Positions 34,523 through 42,590 of a stretch of 64,000 nt of DNA are shown here, piece by piece. The position numbers were made by a program, and so were the translations under genes. Origin of the DNA: Pseudoalteromonas xiamenensis (GTDB lineage: Bacteria > Pseudomonadota > Gammaproteobacteria > Enterobacterales > Alteromonadaceae). A model generated the notes under the pieces. That model did no database searches and had not been told where the DNA came from. It worked only from the letters and a program-made list of their open reading frames with translations. Positions within the stretch are counted from its first letter, which is position 1; every line of letters starts with the position of its first letter. The DNA lies in NCBI RefSeq assembly GCF_030994125.1, contig NZ_CP099918.1:558001-622000 (forward strand). The letters run 5' to 3'.

Positions 34523-35040
34523 ATGGATCGAATTGGATTTGGTGTAGCGCATCCAAAAATCGCTGTTTACGTTGAGCACAAACCTAAAATAGCTGGGTAT
34601 ATTGATTTCGGAACCCATCGGGCTTTAGACCTCGGGGAAATACAATGGATTGGCCAAGAAGCGGGAAATGGTTGGCGCAAACAATTTAACGTCTTTGCTA
34701 AGCTCCTCAACGCATTAAATCATCCTGCCTACTCACAACATCAAGAAGAATCTTGGCAAACGTATCGAGATCAGCACTTGCTACAAGCAACCGGCAAAGA
34801 GGCTTATTTATTCAGCCCCCCGTTCTCAATGAAGAACCGACGATTCACCTTATTGCAGGGCGAACCTATGCAAAAAAGTTGCTCGAACAACAATTAATTT
34901 CGCTTACATTTATATGGGTTGATGACGAATTCGCCATAAACACGGAACATCGCGTCATCATCTGCCCGTTTTTCGACTATCGTCAACTGAGCAACATTAA
35001 AATCGAACGACTTTGTGAGTTAATCAGAACGCTATATTAG
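34523..35040 (+). CDS. Conserved hypothetical protein, frameshifted
   Basis: Frame one from ATG 34523 encodes MDRIGFGVAHPKIAVYVEHK and continues as a sensible globular protein to EAYLFSPP, then stops early at 34897. The next frame picks up VLNEEPTIHLIAGRTYAKKL and runs to the stop at 35040. One extra C in the C6 tract at 34816-34821 would join them into one 172-residue protein. No family is recognised with certainty. As in two other genes here, the lesion is a one-base loss in a C/G tract, so it may be a sequence artefact. Confidence 0.65.
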
Positions 35041-35114
35041 ACAAGATTAACTCGGGGGAGGGGATTAAAAGCGATGTATTCAAAATAGCATCGCTTGTTG
35101 GTCGAATGCTGCAT

Positions 35115-35723
35115 TTAAAGTGCGAAATACTCTTTGATACCAGCTAAAACATTTGAGACTGCGACTGACGCCAAAATCAACCCCATTACGCGGCTGATCA
35201 CACTCGCTCCACCGTTGCCAATGAATCGATGGATCCAACTAGCTGCCAGCATCAATATCATCGCTATAATGACCACGCTCAACATCACTAACGTGGTTTG
35301 CGCTTGTTCCCACAGATTGTAACGGTGATTTTCAGTCAATAAAACGGCGGCTAACATGGCTCCGGGGCTTGCGAGTGAAGGCACGGCTAGCGGGAAAATC
35401 GCAGTTTCACTTTCTTTACCAACTAACCGAAGTTCTTCATCTGGTTTACTTTCGCCAAAAATCATCGACATCGCGAAAACAAACAAAACGATACCACCTG
35501 CAATTTGAAAAGCTAACAATGGAATGTTCAATGCGGTTAGGATAATCTCACCGACCGCGACGAAAAACACCAGTATCAAAGCGGCGACAAAAGCGGCTTG
35601 CAAAGCTATTTTTCGCTTTGCTTTCGCATCAAAACCATTGGTCACGGCTAAAAAAACGGGCACGGTTCCGATAGGGTCTATTACTGCAAAAAAGAATATA
35701 AATACTGCGACAAAATCAATCAT
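35115..35723 (-). CDS. MarC-family integral membrane protein
   Basis: A 202-residue protein with six membrane helices and the MarC family pattern: FIFFFAVIDPIGTVPVFLAVT near the start, PLAVPSLASPGAMLAAVLL in the middle, and RVMGLILASVAVSNVLAGI at the end. The family was once tied to multiple antibiotic resistance, but its transport role is unproven. It is monocistronic, starting after GGAGAGC at 35723. Confidence 0.9.
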   Translation of the reverse strand: MIDFVAVFIFFFAVIDPIGTVPVFLAVTNGFDAKAKRKIALQAAFVAALILVFFVAVGEIILTALNIPLLAFQIAGGIVLFVFAMSMIFGESKPDEELRLVGKESETAIFPLAVPSLASPGAMLAAVLLTENHRYNLWEQAQTTLVMLSVVIIAMILMLAASWIHRFIGNGGASVISRVMGLILASVAVSNVLAGIKEYFAL

Positions 35724-36018
35724 TTGCTCTCCTACTATTCACTCCACGATAGACTTTCTTCGATGCGATGACAAATATTCGCATTGCTCACTTAAACCCA
35801 AAAACGACATTTATTTAGCTTCTGTTTAGGTAAAAAGGTGCGATGGTACACGTTCTATACTGACCCACACCTTAATGCGCCAAACTTGTGGCCTAAGTCA
35901 GTGAAGTAACATTAGGAAGGATATACTCAAATGCGACATCGGTATCATACAAATAAATCCTAAAAACACTGACAATTCTTAGTCCTTGCACTAACTTTAA
36001 ACGAGAAGGGAAAGAGGG
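35724..36018. other. Divergent intergenic region with a possible leader peptide
   Basis: A 295-bp gap between the MarC gene and the orphan response regulator. On the plus strand a strong AGGAAGG (35914-35920) precedes ATG 35931 and a ten-codon frame (MRHRYHTNKS, stop at 35963), 56 bp upstream of the regulator. This could be a leader peptide, but it is too short to judge. Confidence 0.3.
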
Positions 36019-36441
36019 TTGAGAAACGATATGAGGATTTTAGTTGTTGATGACATGCCACTCATGCGTCACGTGCTAATCAACATGCTAAGGAAGCTCG
36101 AGTATTCGGATATTGTTGAAGCTACTGATGGCAAGCAAGCATTAGAGCTGTTGCAATCACGTCATTTTGATCTTGTGATTTCCGATTTGCACATGCCGAA
36201 AATGAACGGTAAGGACTTGGTTTCAACTATGCACAACGACAACAAGCTCAAGTCAATTCCCGTAATGATCGTCACATGCGAAGACAATAAGGAGAAAATT
36301 CATGAGCTTATTAAAGAACGCATTGATGGTTTTATAGTAAAACCATTTTGCCTAACGACGTTAGAAAAACAACTTAAGTACATTATGGCAAAGCAAAACT
36401 CGTCACAGCGACAAAGCCAAGTGCTTGAAAGTAAGGCTTAG
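36019..36441 (+). CDS. CheY-like single-domain response regulator
   Basis: A 140-residue receiver without an output domain. It has the ILVVDDMPLMRHVL start with the acidic pair, the likely phospho-acceptor aspartate in LVISDLHMPKMNG, a threonine in MIVTCEDN and the lysine in IVKPF. TTG 36019 (AAGGGA seven bases upstream) or ATG 36031 may be the true start. No kinase is encoded nearby, so it is an orphan. Its 3' end overlaps the convergent methyltransferase gene by 59 bp. Confidence 0.9.
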   Translation: MRNDMRILVVDDMPLMRHVLINMLRKLEYSDIVEATDGKQALELLQSRHFDLVISDLHMPKMNGKDLVSTMHNDNKLKSIPVMIVTCEDNKEKIHELIKERIDGFIVKPFCLTTLEKQLKYIMAKQNSSQRQSQVLESKA

Positions 36442-37054
36442 CGCTATCAAATCCACACTCATCCAATAAATCGGCCAAGCGTATCCTATCGAGCGGAAAA
36501 AATTCATGCGCCAAGTTATGTCGCATTCGCTCAGCACCAATGCTCGTCAATCCTAAGTTTTCACAAGCGAAAAGTTGTGAGTCTCGTTCAAAAGACGTGT
36601 GTGGCTTCATCAAATCCGCGAGAAACAGAGGCTTACCTACTTTCAAATGACTTTGTATCGCTCTTAGCAAGATTGTTTTCTCTCCGTCGTCTGGCAAAAA
36701 GTGCAACACGAGTAAGCACACAACCGCGTCATACTCCTTTTTGCCATGCGCCAAAGGTTTAGCGAGGAAAGAAACTCGATCCTGAACACCGGCTTCCAGA
36801 CAACGAGATTGTGCTATCTCTAACATATCCTCAGATACATCCTGAGCGACCAGTTGCCACTGCGGGTTGTGCAAAGCAAGTTTAACAACTTCGAATCCCG
36901 TTCCTGCGCCGACAATCAAAATACGTGCACTTTCAGGGAAAAGAGTATGCAATTGAGCCAACGTTAATTCATGCAGCAGTTCATAGCCAGGTATTAGCCG
37001 CTGAATTCGGCTATCGTAGTTAGTCGCTTCATCGCCTTTAAACGTTGGCATCAT
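36383..37054 (-). CDS. Class I SAM-dependent methyltransferase
   Basis: A 223-residue methyltransferase with the SAM-binding motif ARILIVGAGTGFEVVKLAL (about 42-60), an acidic residue in LVAQDVSEDMLEIAQ and the post-I motif YDAVVCLLVLHFLPDDGEK. The substrate is not predictable. It shares 59 bp of its 3' end with the oppositely oriented response regulator gene. It lies 13 bp downstream of sbcC and may be transcribed with sbcDC. Confidence 0.88.
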   Translation of the reverse strand: MMPTFKGDEATNYDSRIQRLIPGYELLHELTLAQLHTLFPESARILIVGAGTGFEVVKLALHNPQWQLVAQDVSEDMLEIAQSRCLEAGVQDRVSFLAKPLAHGKKEYDAVVCLLVLHFLPDDGEKTILLRAIQSHLKVGKPLFLADLMKPHTSFERDSQLFACENLGLTSIGAERMRHNLAHEFFPLDRIRLADLLDECGFDSAKPYFQALGFVAVTSFALP

Positions 37055-37067
37055 TAACTCCTTTCAA

Positions 37068-40000
37068 TTAAGATTGTACTACTTCAACGCGAGACTGGCC
37101 TCCCGCGCCTTTTGTGACTTTTATTTGTGTACCAATGCGCTCGCTCATTTGACTTACGTGGGAAATAACCCCCACTTTACGACCTTGTGCTTGCAGTGCG
37201 TCAAGGGCGTCTAACGCGACACTCAAGGTTTCTGGATCCAAAGTACCAAACCCTTCATCAATGAATAATGAACCAATAGATACTTGATTCGACGACAACG
37301 ATGCCAATCCTAATGCCAAAGCAAGCGACACTAAAAAAGATTCTCCACCCGAAAGTGTACTGATTGAGCGCTGTTCGTCAGCCATGTCTTTATCAATAAT
37401 TGCAATGTCCAACGTTTGTCCAATTGAGGTGATGCGATAACGTTTTGAAAGGCTGACTAAATGCTGATTTGCATACATTAATAACAATTTAAGCGACTGT
37501 ACTTGGGCTAGATTTCTCAACTTCTTACCCGTAGCATCGCCGAGTAATCGGTTCAGTAGCTGCCAATGTTCATGCTCTAGCAGATACGCATTCAGTTTTT
37601 CTTTATTATCGGCCAATAGCGCAACATTTTGGGCTTGAGTCGCTAACTGTGTTGATAGTTCAACTAGTTTGCTTTGCACGACATCAAGTCTTGCTAAAAG
37701 CGTAGGCTTCAGTTCAAGAAGCATCGTTTTACTTGGTTCTGGTTGCGTAAGCTTATGTTCTTCAATCTGCTTAGAAAGTTCGATAACACTGGCTTTTGTT
37801 TGAGAAAGCACCTCTTTCAAATGCTCTGATTGCTCAAGCAGCGCCTCTCGTTGCTCCTTTGGCATAGCCAATAACGCATCCAGTTCAACGTCGTCAATGC
37901 GATATTGCAAAACAAAACCTTCGAGCCAAGTCGTAAAACGAACACGATTTGCTTCTAACTCTTCTGTATTTTTTGCAAGCGATGCATCTAGGTGTTTTAA
38001 CGTCATGACGTGTTCGTCGCGTTGTTTAATCCGTTTCTGTAATTCATTCGAGGCTGATTGCCCATGCTCCTGTGCTAAAAGCCATTGCTTCTCATAAGAT
38101 TCAAGCCATTCCTGCGTGCTAACCGTCGGTGCAATTAATTGATTTCGAGCCGTGATTACTGCGTCTTTTTCTTTGATTAATGCTTGGCTTTCGACCTCTA
38201 AACGCTGACATGTAGCCTTGTTTTGTTCCACGGATTCTTGCACGGCTTTTTGCTGTTGCTTGAGCAGCATTTGATCATGCTGCAATTTTGCGTACATTTG
38301 CTGCAATGCCGCAAGATCGTTGAGCGCTTGTTCTCCAGCCTTGAGCACATCGCTAGGTGAGTGTTCAAGGCTGCCAAATTTTGCAAGAATAGGGGCATGT
38401 ACATTGAGCTTTTGAAGTAGGGATTCTGACTTTAAAGCGAGTGCCGACTGTTGTTCTTCAATACTTTTTTGTTCAGCTGCAAGTCCCGTCGTTTGATTAA
38501 TTATTTGCTGAAGCGCGTCATGTTGCGCTTGATGCTCTTGCGTCACCTGCTTCAGTTCAGCAGAAAGCGCTTGCTGGTTATTTAATAATTCGTGATGACG
38601 TGACAGTAAACGAGTTAAGGCTTGTCTTTCTTCATCAATTTGTGTCCAGCTTAGTGGCCAAATCAACGCAAGCTCTGCTGCACTTTGCGTCAGTTCGATT
38701 TCTAAGACGGCACGTTGATCTTTAGTTTGGTTGATTTGTTGAGACAATAATTGCAATCGCGTAACCGTTTGCTCTTTTTTAGCGAGCTGTTCTTGGTAAC
38801 GTTGCTGGCTTTGCTCCAGCGCGCCCTCAGCCTTTTTAACTTGGAGTTGGAAGTCTTGAAGTAAGTTAAGCCAGTGGTCGTCGATATTCTCAACACCGTA
38901 AGGGTGATGCGTAGAACCACACACCATACATTCTTGACCCGGCCGAAGCTGCGAACGCAATTGGCTGACGTGTTCGCTACTTCTGAATTGCACTTGCTGT
39001 AGATTTTCTCGTGACATCACAGCACGTTGATTGGACAAATTGACCTGAGACGCCGTATCCGCCAGTTGCTGCTCTATCGTACTAAGCTGCAAACCTAACT
39101 GCCGTTCTTCACTTTGTTGCTGCAATTGATGCGTCGACAACGCTTCAAATTGCAGTGCCTTTTCACTCAATCGATCAAGACCGGATAAACGAGATTGTCC
39201 CCGCTGCGTGTCTTGATTTTTAAGCTCTAACGACAACGTGTCTAACTGTTTAGTCAACGCTTCTTTCTGAACGAAGAACGCATCCACTTGTTGTTTAATC
39301 GACACTTGCGTTTCAGCAGAGCGTTGCCGTTCCAACGAAATCTGTGCGAATTTCTGAGTAAGTGGTGCTGCCTGACTACGTATTTCTTCCAGTGCAGATA
39401 AATCCTGCGCAATTGAAGACCACAAGGGCGCTAACGTACTCAACTCAACTCGAGTATCCAATTCACTTAACGTTGCCTGTGATTGCTCAGACTGCTGCTG
39501 AAGATGTTTTTCAACCTCGCCCAGTTGTGCCAACAAAGTGGTTTGCCGGTGCGAAAGTTCGTTTAATTGCTTTTCGAGTTCATTAAGCTGCGCGGTGAGT
39601 AGCGTACTTCGTGCATCAAGCGATGATGCATCCCTTGCGACTGGTTTTGCCGATTCTAATTGTCGCTTAGCGGCGTCGAGTGCGGTCGTTGCTTTTTCAA
39701 CTTCGGCTTGCTGAATATCGACCTGAGGCTGCCAATTTTGCGACGAAAGTACGTCAAGCTGCGTCTTCAAATTCGCTTGCGTCGCAAGCAATTTTTTATA
39801 GGTCGTTCGGTTATCTGCTATTTCTTGTGCCGCTAGACTTTGTTTGGCTCGATTAAATAGCGCACTATTTTCTGTCCAAACACGCTCTTTTTCTATGATG
39901 GTTTGCTTATACTCACTGAGTTTCGTGTTTAACCGCTCGAAGTGCTCATGCCACAATACGTCTAGATTCACTTGCTCGCTCTGGTGGCGAAGTTCATTGA

Positions 40001-40727
40001 GTTGCTGTTGATGTGCGGCTTGCTCTACCTTAAGCTGTTCAACTTGCTCATCAGGTAGAATGTGTATATCACCAAGTCTTGCTTGCTGAGTTTCAAGTGC
40101 CTGCTTCTTTTGTTGATAGACCTCGTAAATGCGCTGCCCAATACGGCTAAACTTATCACTCCCGGTTAGCCGTTCAAGCAGCTGTGCTCGCTCATCCCCA
40201 GAAGCCTTTAAAAAGGCAGAAAATTCATGTTGTGCAAGTAAGACGGCTCGGCTGAACTGTTCAAAGCTCAAACCAAGCGCGCGCTCAATATACTCTGGAG
40301 CCTGACTCTTCTCTGCAAGTAGCTCATCATCGGCATTGAATAGTTGATGTGTCGCAGATTGCAAACGACCATCAACTTTACCTCTTGCTCGCTTCACTTC
40401 CCAAACAGCTCGATAGGGTTTACCGTCATTACCAATAAAACAGGCCTCAGCTTGGCCTTGTGTAGTACCTCGACGTAACAAATGGCGAGGGTCATTTAAT
40501 TTAATGTCATCGCCATTAAAATCAACTTTGTTCTTTTGGTCATTTCGAAGACGCGCTGTTTTGCCATAAAGCGCGAGACAAATGGCATCAAGTATTGTGC
40601 TTTTACCAGCGCCCGTATCTCCGGTTATCGCAAACAGACCGGTTTCGACCAACGGGGACACAGTAAAGTCAATAAACGCTTCATTTATTGAGGCTAAATT
40701 TTGAATTTTAATGCTGGTTAACTTCAT
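37068..40727 (-). CDS. sbcC: Exonuclease subunit SbcC (SMC-like ATPase)
   Basis: A 1219-residue Rad50-like protein: Walker A GDTGAGKSTILDAI near residue 36, two long coiled-coil arms (about 190-590 and 620-1010), a zinc-hook CMVCGSTHH near residue 597, the signature LSGGESFLVSLALALGLASL and Walker B SLFIDEGFGTLD near the C-terminus. With SbcD it cleaves hairpins and protein-blocked DNA ends. Its ATG overlaps the sbcD stop by four bases. Family members vary greatly in coiled-coil length; this one is on the longer side. Confidence 0.95.
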   Translation of the reverse strand: MKLTSIKIQNLASINEAFIDFTVSPLVETGLFAITGDTGAGKSTILDAICLALYGKTARLRNDQKNKVDFNGDDIKLNDPRHLLRRGTTQGQAEACFIGNDGKPYRAVWEVKRARGKVDGRLQSATHQLFNADDELLAEKSQAPEYIERALGLSFEQFSRAVLLAQHEFSAFLKASGDERAQLLERLTGSDKFSRIGQRIYEVYQQKKQALETQQARLGDIHILPDEQVEQLKVEQAAHQQQLNELRHQSEQVNLDVLWHEHFERLNTKLSEYKQTIIEKERVWTENSALFNRAKQSLAAQEIADNRTTYKKLLATQANLKTQLDVLSSQNWQPQVDIQQAEVEKATTALDAAKRQLESAKPVARDASSLDARSTLLTAQLNELEKQLNELSHRQTTLLAQLGEVEKHLQQQSEQSQATLSELDTRVELSTLAPLWSSIAQDLSALEEIRSQAAPLTQKFAQISLERQRSAETQVSIKQQVDAFFVQKEALTKQLDTLSLELKNQDTQRGQSRLSGLDRLSEKALQFEALSTHQLQQQSEERQLGLQLSTIEQQLADTASQVNLSNQRAVMSRENLQQVQFRSSEHVSQLRSQLRPGQECMVCGSTHHPYGVENIDDHWLNLLQDFQLQVKKAEGALEQSQQRYQEQLAKKEQTVTRLQLLSQQINQTKDQRAVLEIELTQSAAELALIWPLSWTQIDEERQALTRLLSRHHELLNNQQALSAELKQVTQEHQAQHDALQQIINQTTGLAAEQKSIEEQQSALALKSESLLQKLNVHAPILAKFGSLEHSPSDVLKAGEQALNDLAALQQMYAKLQHDQMLLKQQQKAVQESVEQNKATCQRLEVESQALIKEKDAVITARNQLIAPTVSTQEWLESYEKQWLLAQEHGQSASNELQKRIKQRDEHVMTLKHLDASLAKNTEELEANRVRFTTWLEGFVLQYRIDDVELDALLAMPKEQREALLEQSEHLKEVLSQTKASVIELSKQIEEHKLTQPEPSKTMLLELKPTLLARLDVVQSKLVELSTQLATQAQNVALLADNKEKLNAYLLEHEHWQLLNRLLGDATGKKLRNLAQVQSLKLLLMYANQHLVSLSKRYRITSIGQTLDIAIIDKDMADEQRSISTLSGGESFLVSLALALGLASLSSNQVSIGSLFIDEGFGTLDPETLSVALDALDALQAQGRKVGVISHVSQMSERIGTQIKVTKGAGGQSRVEVVQS

Positions 40728-41938
40728 TGTTCGTTCTCGTCTAATTCCATGACCAACGTATCGAGCAAGCTTTCTAAATGTGCCGGAATTTCAGCTTCGC
40801 TATCGATTTGGCTGTGATAAGCAAACTCCAAAAGTTGCCTTACTGTAACTTCTTTAGCGTGTTCAATGTCGAACATAGCACTTTCCACAGCGCCTTGCTC
40901 ACTCGTGGAAACACGTTCAATACCGCAGAAGTGGACGTTTAAATGCTTCATTGCTTCATCAATTTTTGCGCGAAATTGACTATCTGTTTCTTTGGCGTCC
41001 ATACGTAAACGTAGAAAAGGGGTTGGTGACGCGGCGTCAACCTGCAGTGCTTTTAATTCTTCGCAAAGCGCATCGAGCATCAAGGCACCTTCGGCGGGCA
41101 CTTGGATCAGTTCTTTGTGCCTTGGAATGTAAAGGGGCTTTACACTTTCCAACTGACTGTTTGAGAAAGTCAGCACAAGCGCTTGATGTTTATATTTTTT
41201 TTCTGCAAAAGACATGGGCATTGGCGTGCCACAATAACGTATGGCTTCGCTGCCCGCGACCCTTTGCGCTTTATGGAGGTGCCCTAACGCAACGTAATTT
41301 GCATTAGATGGAAAAATAGAAGCGCTGACCGAATCAAACCCACCGATACATAAGTTACGCTCTGAATCTTGACTAATGTCACCACCTTTCGCATGAAGAT
41401 GGCCCATACAGATAAGGGTATAGGGTTCAGCGCATTCGATGGTTGCACAAGCTTGTTCATAGGCCATTCGCACTGCGTTTTCGTAACGAGAAAGTTCATC
41501 TTGAGAGGCATTAATGTCGCTTGGTCGAAGGAAGGGCATCGCAACAACGAACACATTTTCCGAGTGGATTTTTAATGGCACAACGACACGAGAAGGATCT
41601 TTACGATCAAAGCGACCGATGACATGCGAATCAAAACGCTCTAACAACGGTTTTGCCGTTTCAATACGGGCAGGGGAGTCGTGGTTTCCAGCAATAAAAA
41701 TTAACTGTGTTTGCGGGCAGGTCGCTTTTACTGATTTTATAAAATCATAGAGCATCTGTTCAGCTTGCGCAGAGGGCGTGGCCGTATGAAATACATCACC
41801 ACTCACTAGGAGTAAATCAATTTGCTCACTCTCAAGTGTTTCGACTAACCAAGCTAAAAACGCTTGCTGTTCTTCTAATCGACTATGGTCGTAAAACTGT
41901 TGTCCTAAATGCCAATCTGACGTGTGCAACACCTTCAT
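40724..41938 (-). CDS. sbcD: Exonuclease subunit SbcD
   Basis: A 404-residue Mre11-like metallophosphoesterase with the phosphodiesterase motifs HTSDWHLGQ, LVSGDVFH, IAGNHDSP and MGHLHAKGGD/ALGHLH. It forms a complex with SbcC. A copy of the 17-bp palindrome (41128-41144) lies within the coding sequence, at codons for VKPLYI in the C-terminal region. The start is ATG 41938. Confidence 0.95.
   Translation of the reverse strand: MKVLHTSDWHLGQQFYDHSRLEEQQAFLAWLVETLESEQIDLLLVSGDVFHTATPSAQAEQMLYDFIKSVKATCPQTQLIFIAGNHDSPARIETAKPLLERFDSHVIGRFDRKDPSRVVVPLKIHSENVFVVAMPFLRPSDINASQDELSRYENAVRMAYEQACATIECAEPYTLICMGHLHAKGGDISQDSERNLCIGGFDSVSASIFPSNANYVALGHLHKAQRVAGSEAIRYCGTPMPMSFAEKKYKHQALVLTFSNSQLESVKPLYIPRHKELIQVPAEGALMLDALCEELKALQVDAASPTPFLRLRMDAKETDSQFRAKIDEAMKHLNVHFCGIERVSTSEQGAVESAMFDIEHAKEVTVRQLLEFAYHSQIDSEAEIPAHLESLLDTLVMELDENEQ
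41128..41144. repeat. 17-bp palindrome TGTAAA-GGGGC-TTTACA (copy D), inside sbcD
   Basis: Identical to copy A, and the only copy inside a reading frame; on the minus strand it encodes the segment VKPLY without disrupting the protein. Confidence 0.9.
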
Positions 41939-41995
41939 TCAGAGCGTTTCCTTGAAATAACAGAACGCTCAGTGTACACCGATTATTGTCTTAGG

Positions 41996-42235
41996 TTAAC
42001 GGATCAGTTGCATCCAAACCAAAATGATCAATGGAATCGCCAATAACAATAGCATTGCAGGTGTTTTCAACACCTTCGTTTGTCTGCCTTGCAACGACTT
42101 CAACGCCGATTGCTCGTTACACGCTGCTATTTTATCAATATAAAAATAGCCTTCGTCTAAGTATTGTTTACAATTTTGCTCATCCGCAGGGATAGCAATG
42201 ATCTCTTCTTTCTTTTTTAGTATGTAGAAATCCAT
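41996..42235 (-). CDS. Small tail-anchored protein, function unknown
   Basis: I start at ATG 42235 (MDFYILKKKEEIIAIPADEQ); a frame to 42271 adds twelve residues. The 79-residue product has a soluble N-terminal half and one C-terminal membrane helix (TPAMLLLLAIPLIILVWMQL), the layout of a tail-anchored inner-membrane protein. No family recognised. It is close to sbcD but a 57-bp gap separates them. Confidence 0.55.
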   Translation of the reverse strand: MDFYILKKKEEIIAIPADEQNCKQYLDEGYFYIDKIAACNEQSALKSLQGRQTKVLKTPAMLLLLAIPLIILVWMQLIR

Positions 42236-42590
42236 ACTGCTCACCACATTTCTTGCTAAACGGGGTATCAATTACACAGCAAAACCAGCGCCAGTTTTGC
42301 CCGGAAATAAAAAAGTGCGCGATTTTAAAGACAAAATAGTTCGAATTACAACAGTAAATGTCCTTTAAATGGATTTATTTTTAAAATAGGGACTATAACC
42401 TGACGAAATATTGACCATAGCGGCCTTGTTATAATGGGTGTTACAGCATCGATTATCGACTCGATTATAAAACGCTCAATTATCCCTTACCGTTGTCACT
42501 TGGTCGTGTATCGGTTGCTACACCGCTTACATTTTGCGACGCTCCCACCTTCATACAACCGTCATTTTAGTCATGGGTAGTACTAAAGAT
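42236..42590. other. Divergent intergenic region with an extended -10 promoter for the M1 peptidase
   Basis: About 355 bp. On the plus strand an extended -10 TGTTATAAT (42427-42435) is a good promoter core for the peptidase gene; the nearest TTGACC is too close (13 bp) to act as a normal -35. A seven-base hairpin GCAAAAC / GTTTTGC occurs near 42281-42302. No other gene is visible. Confidence 0.45.
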
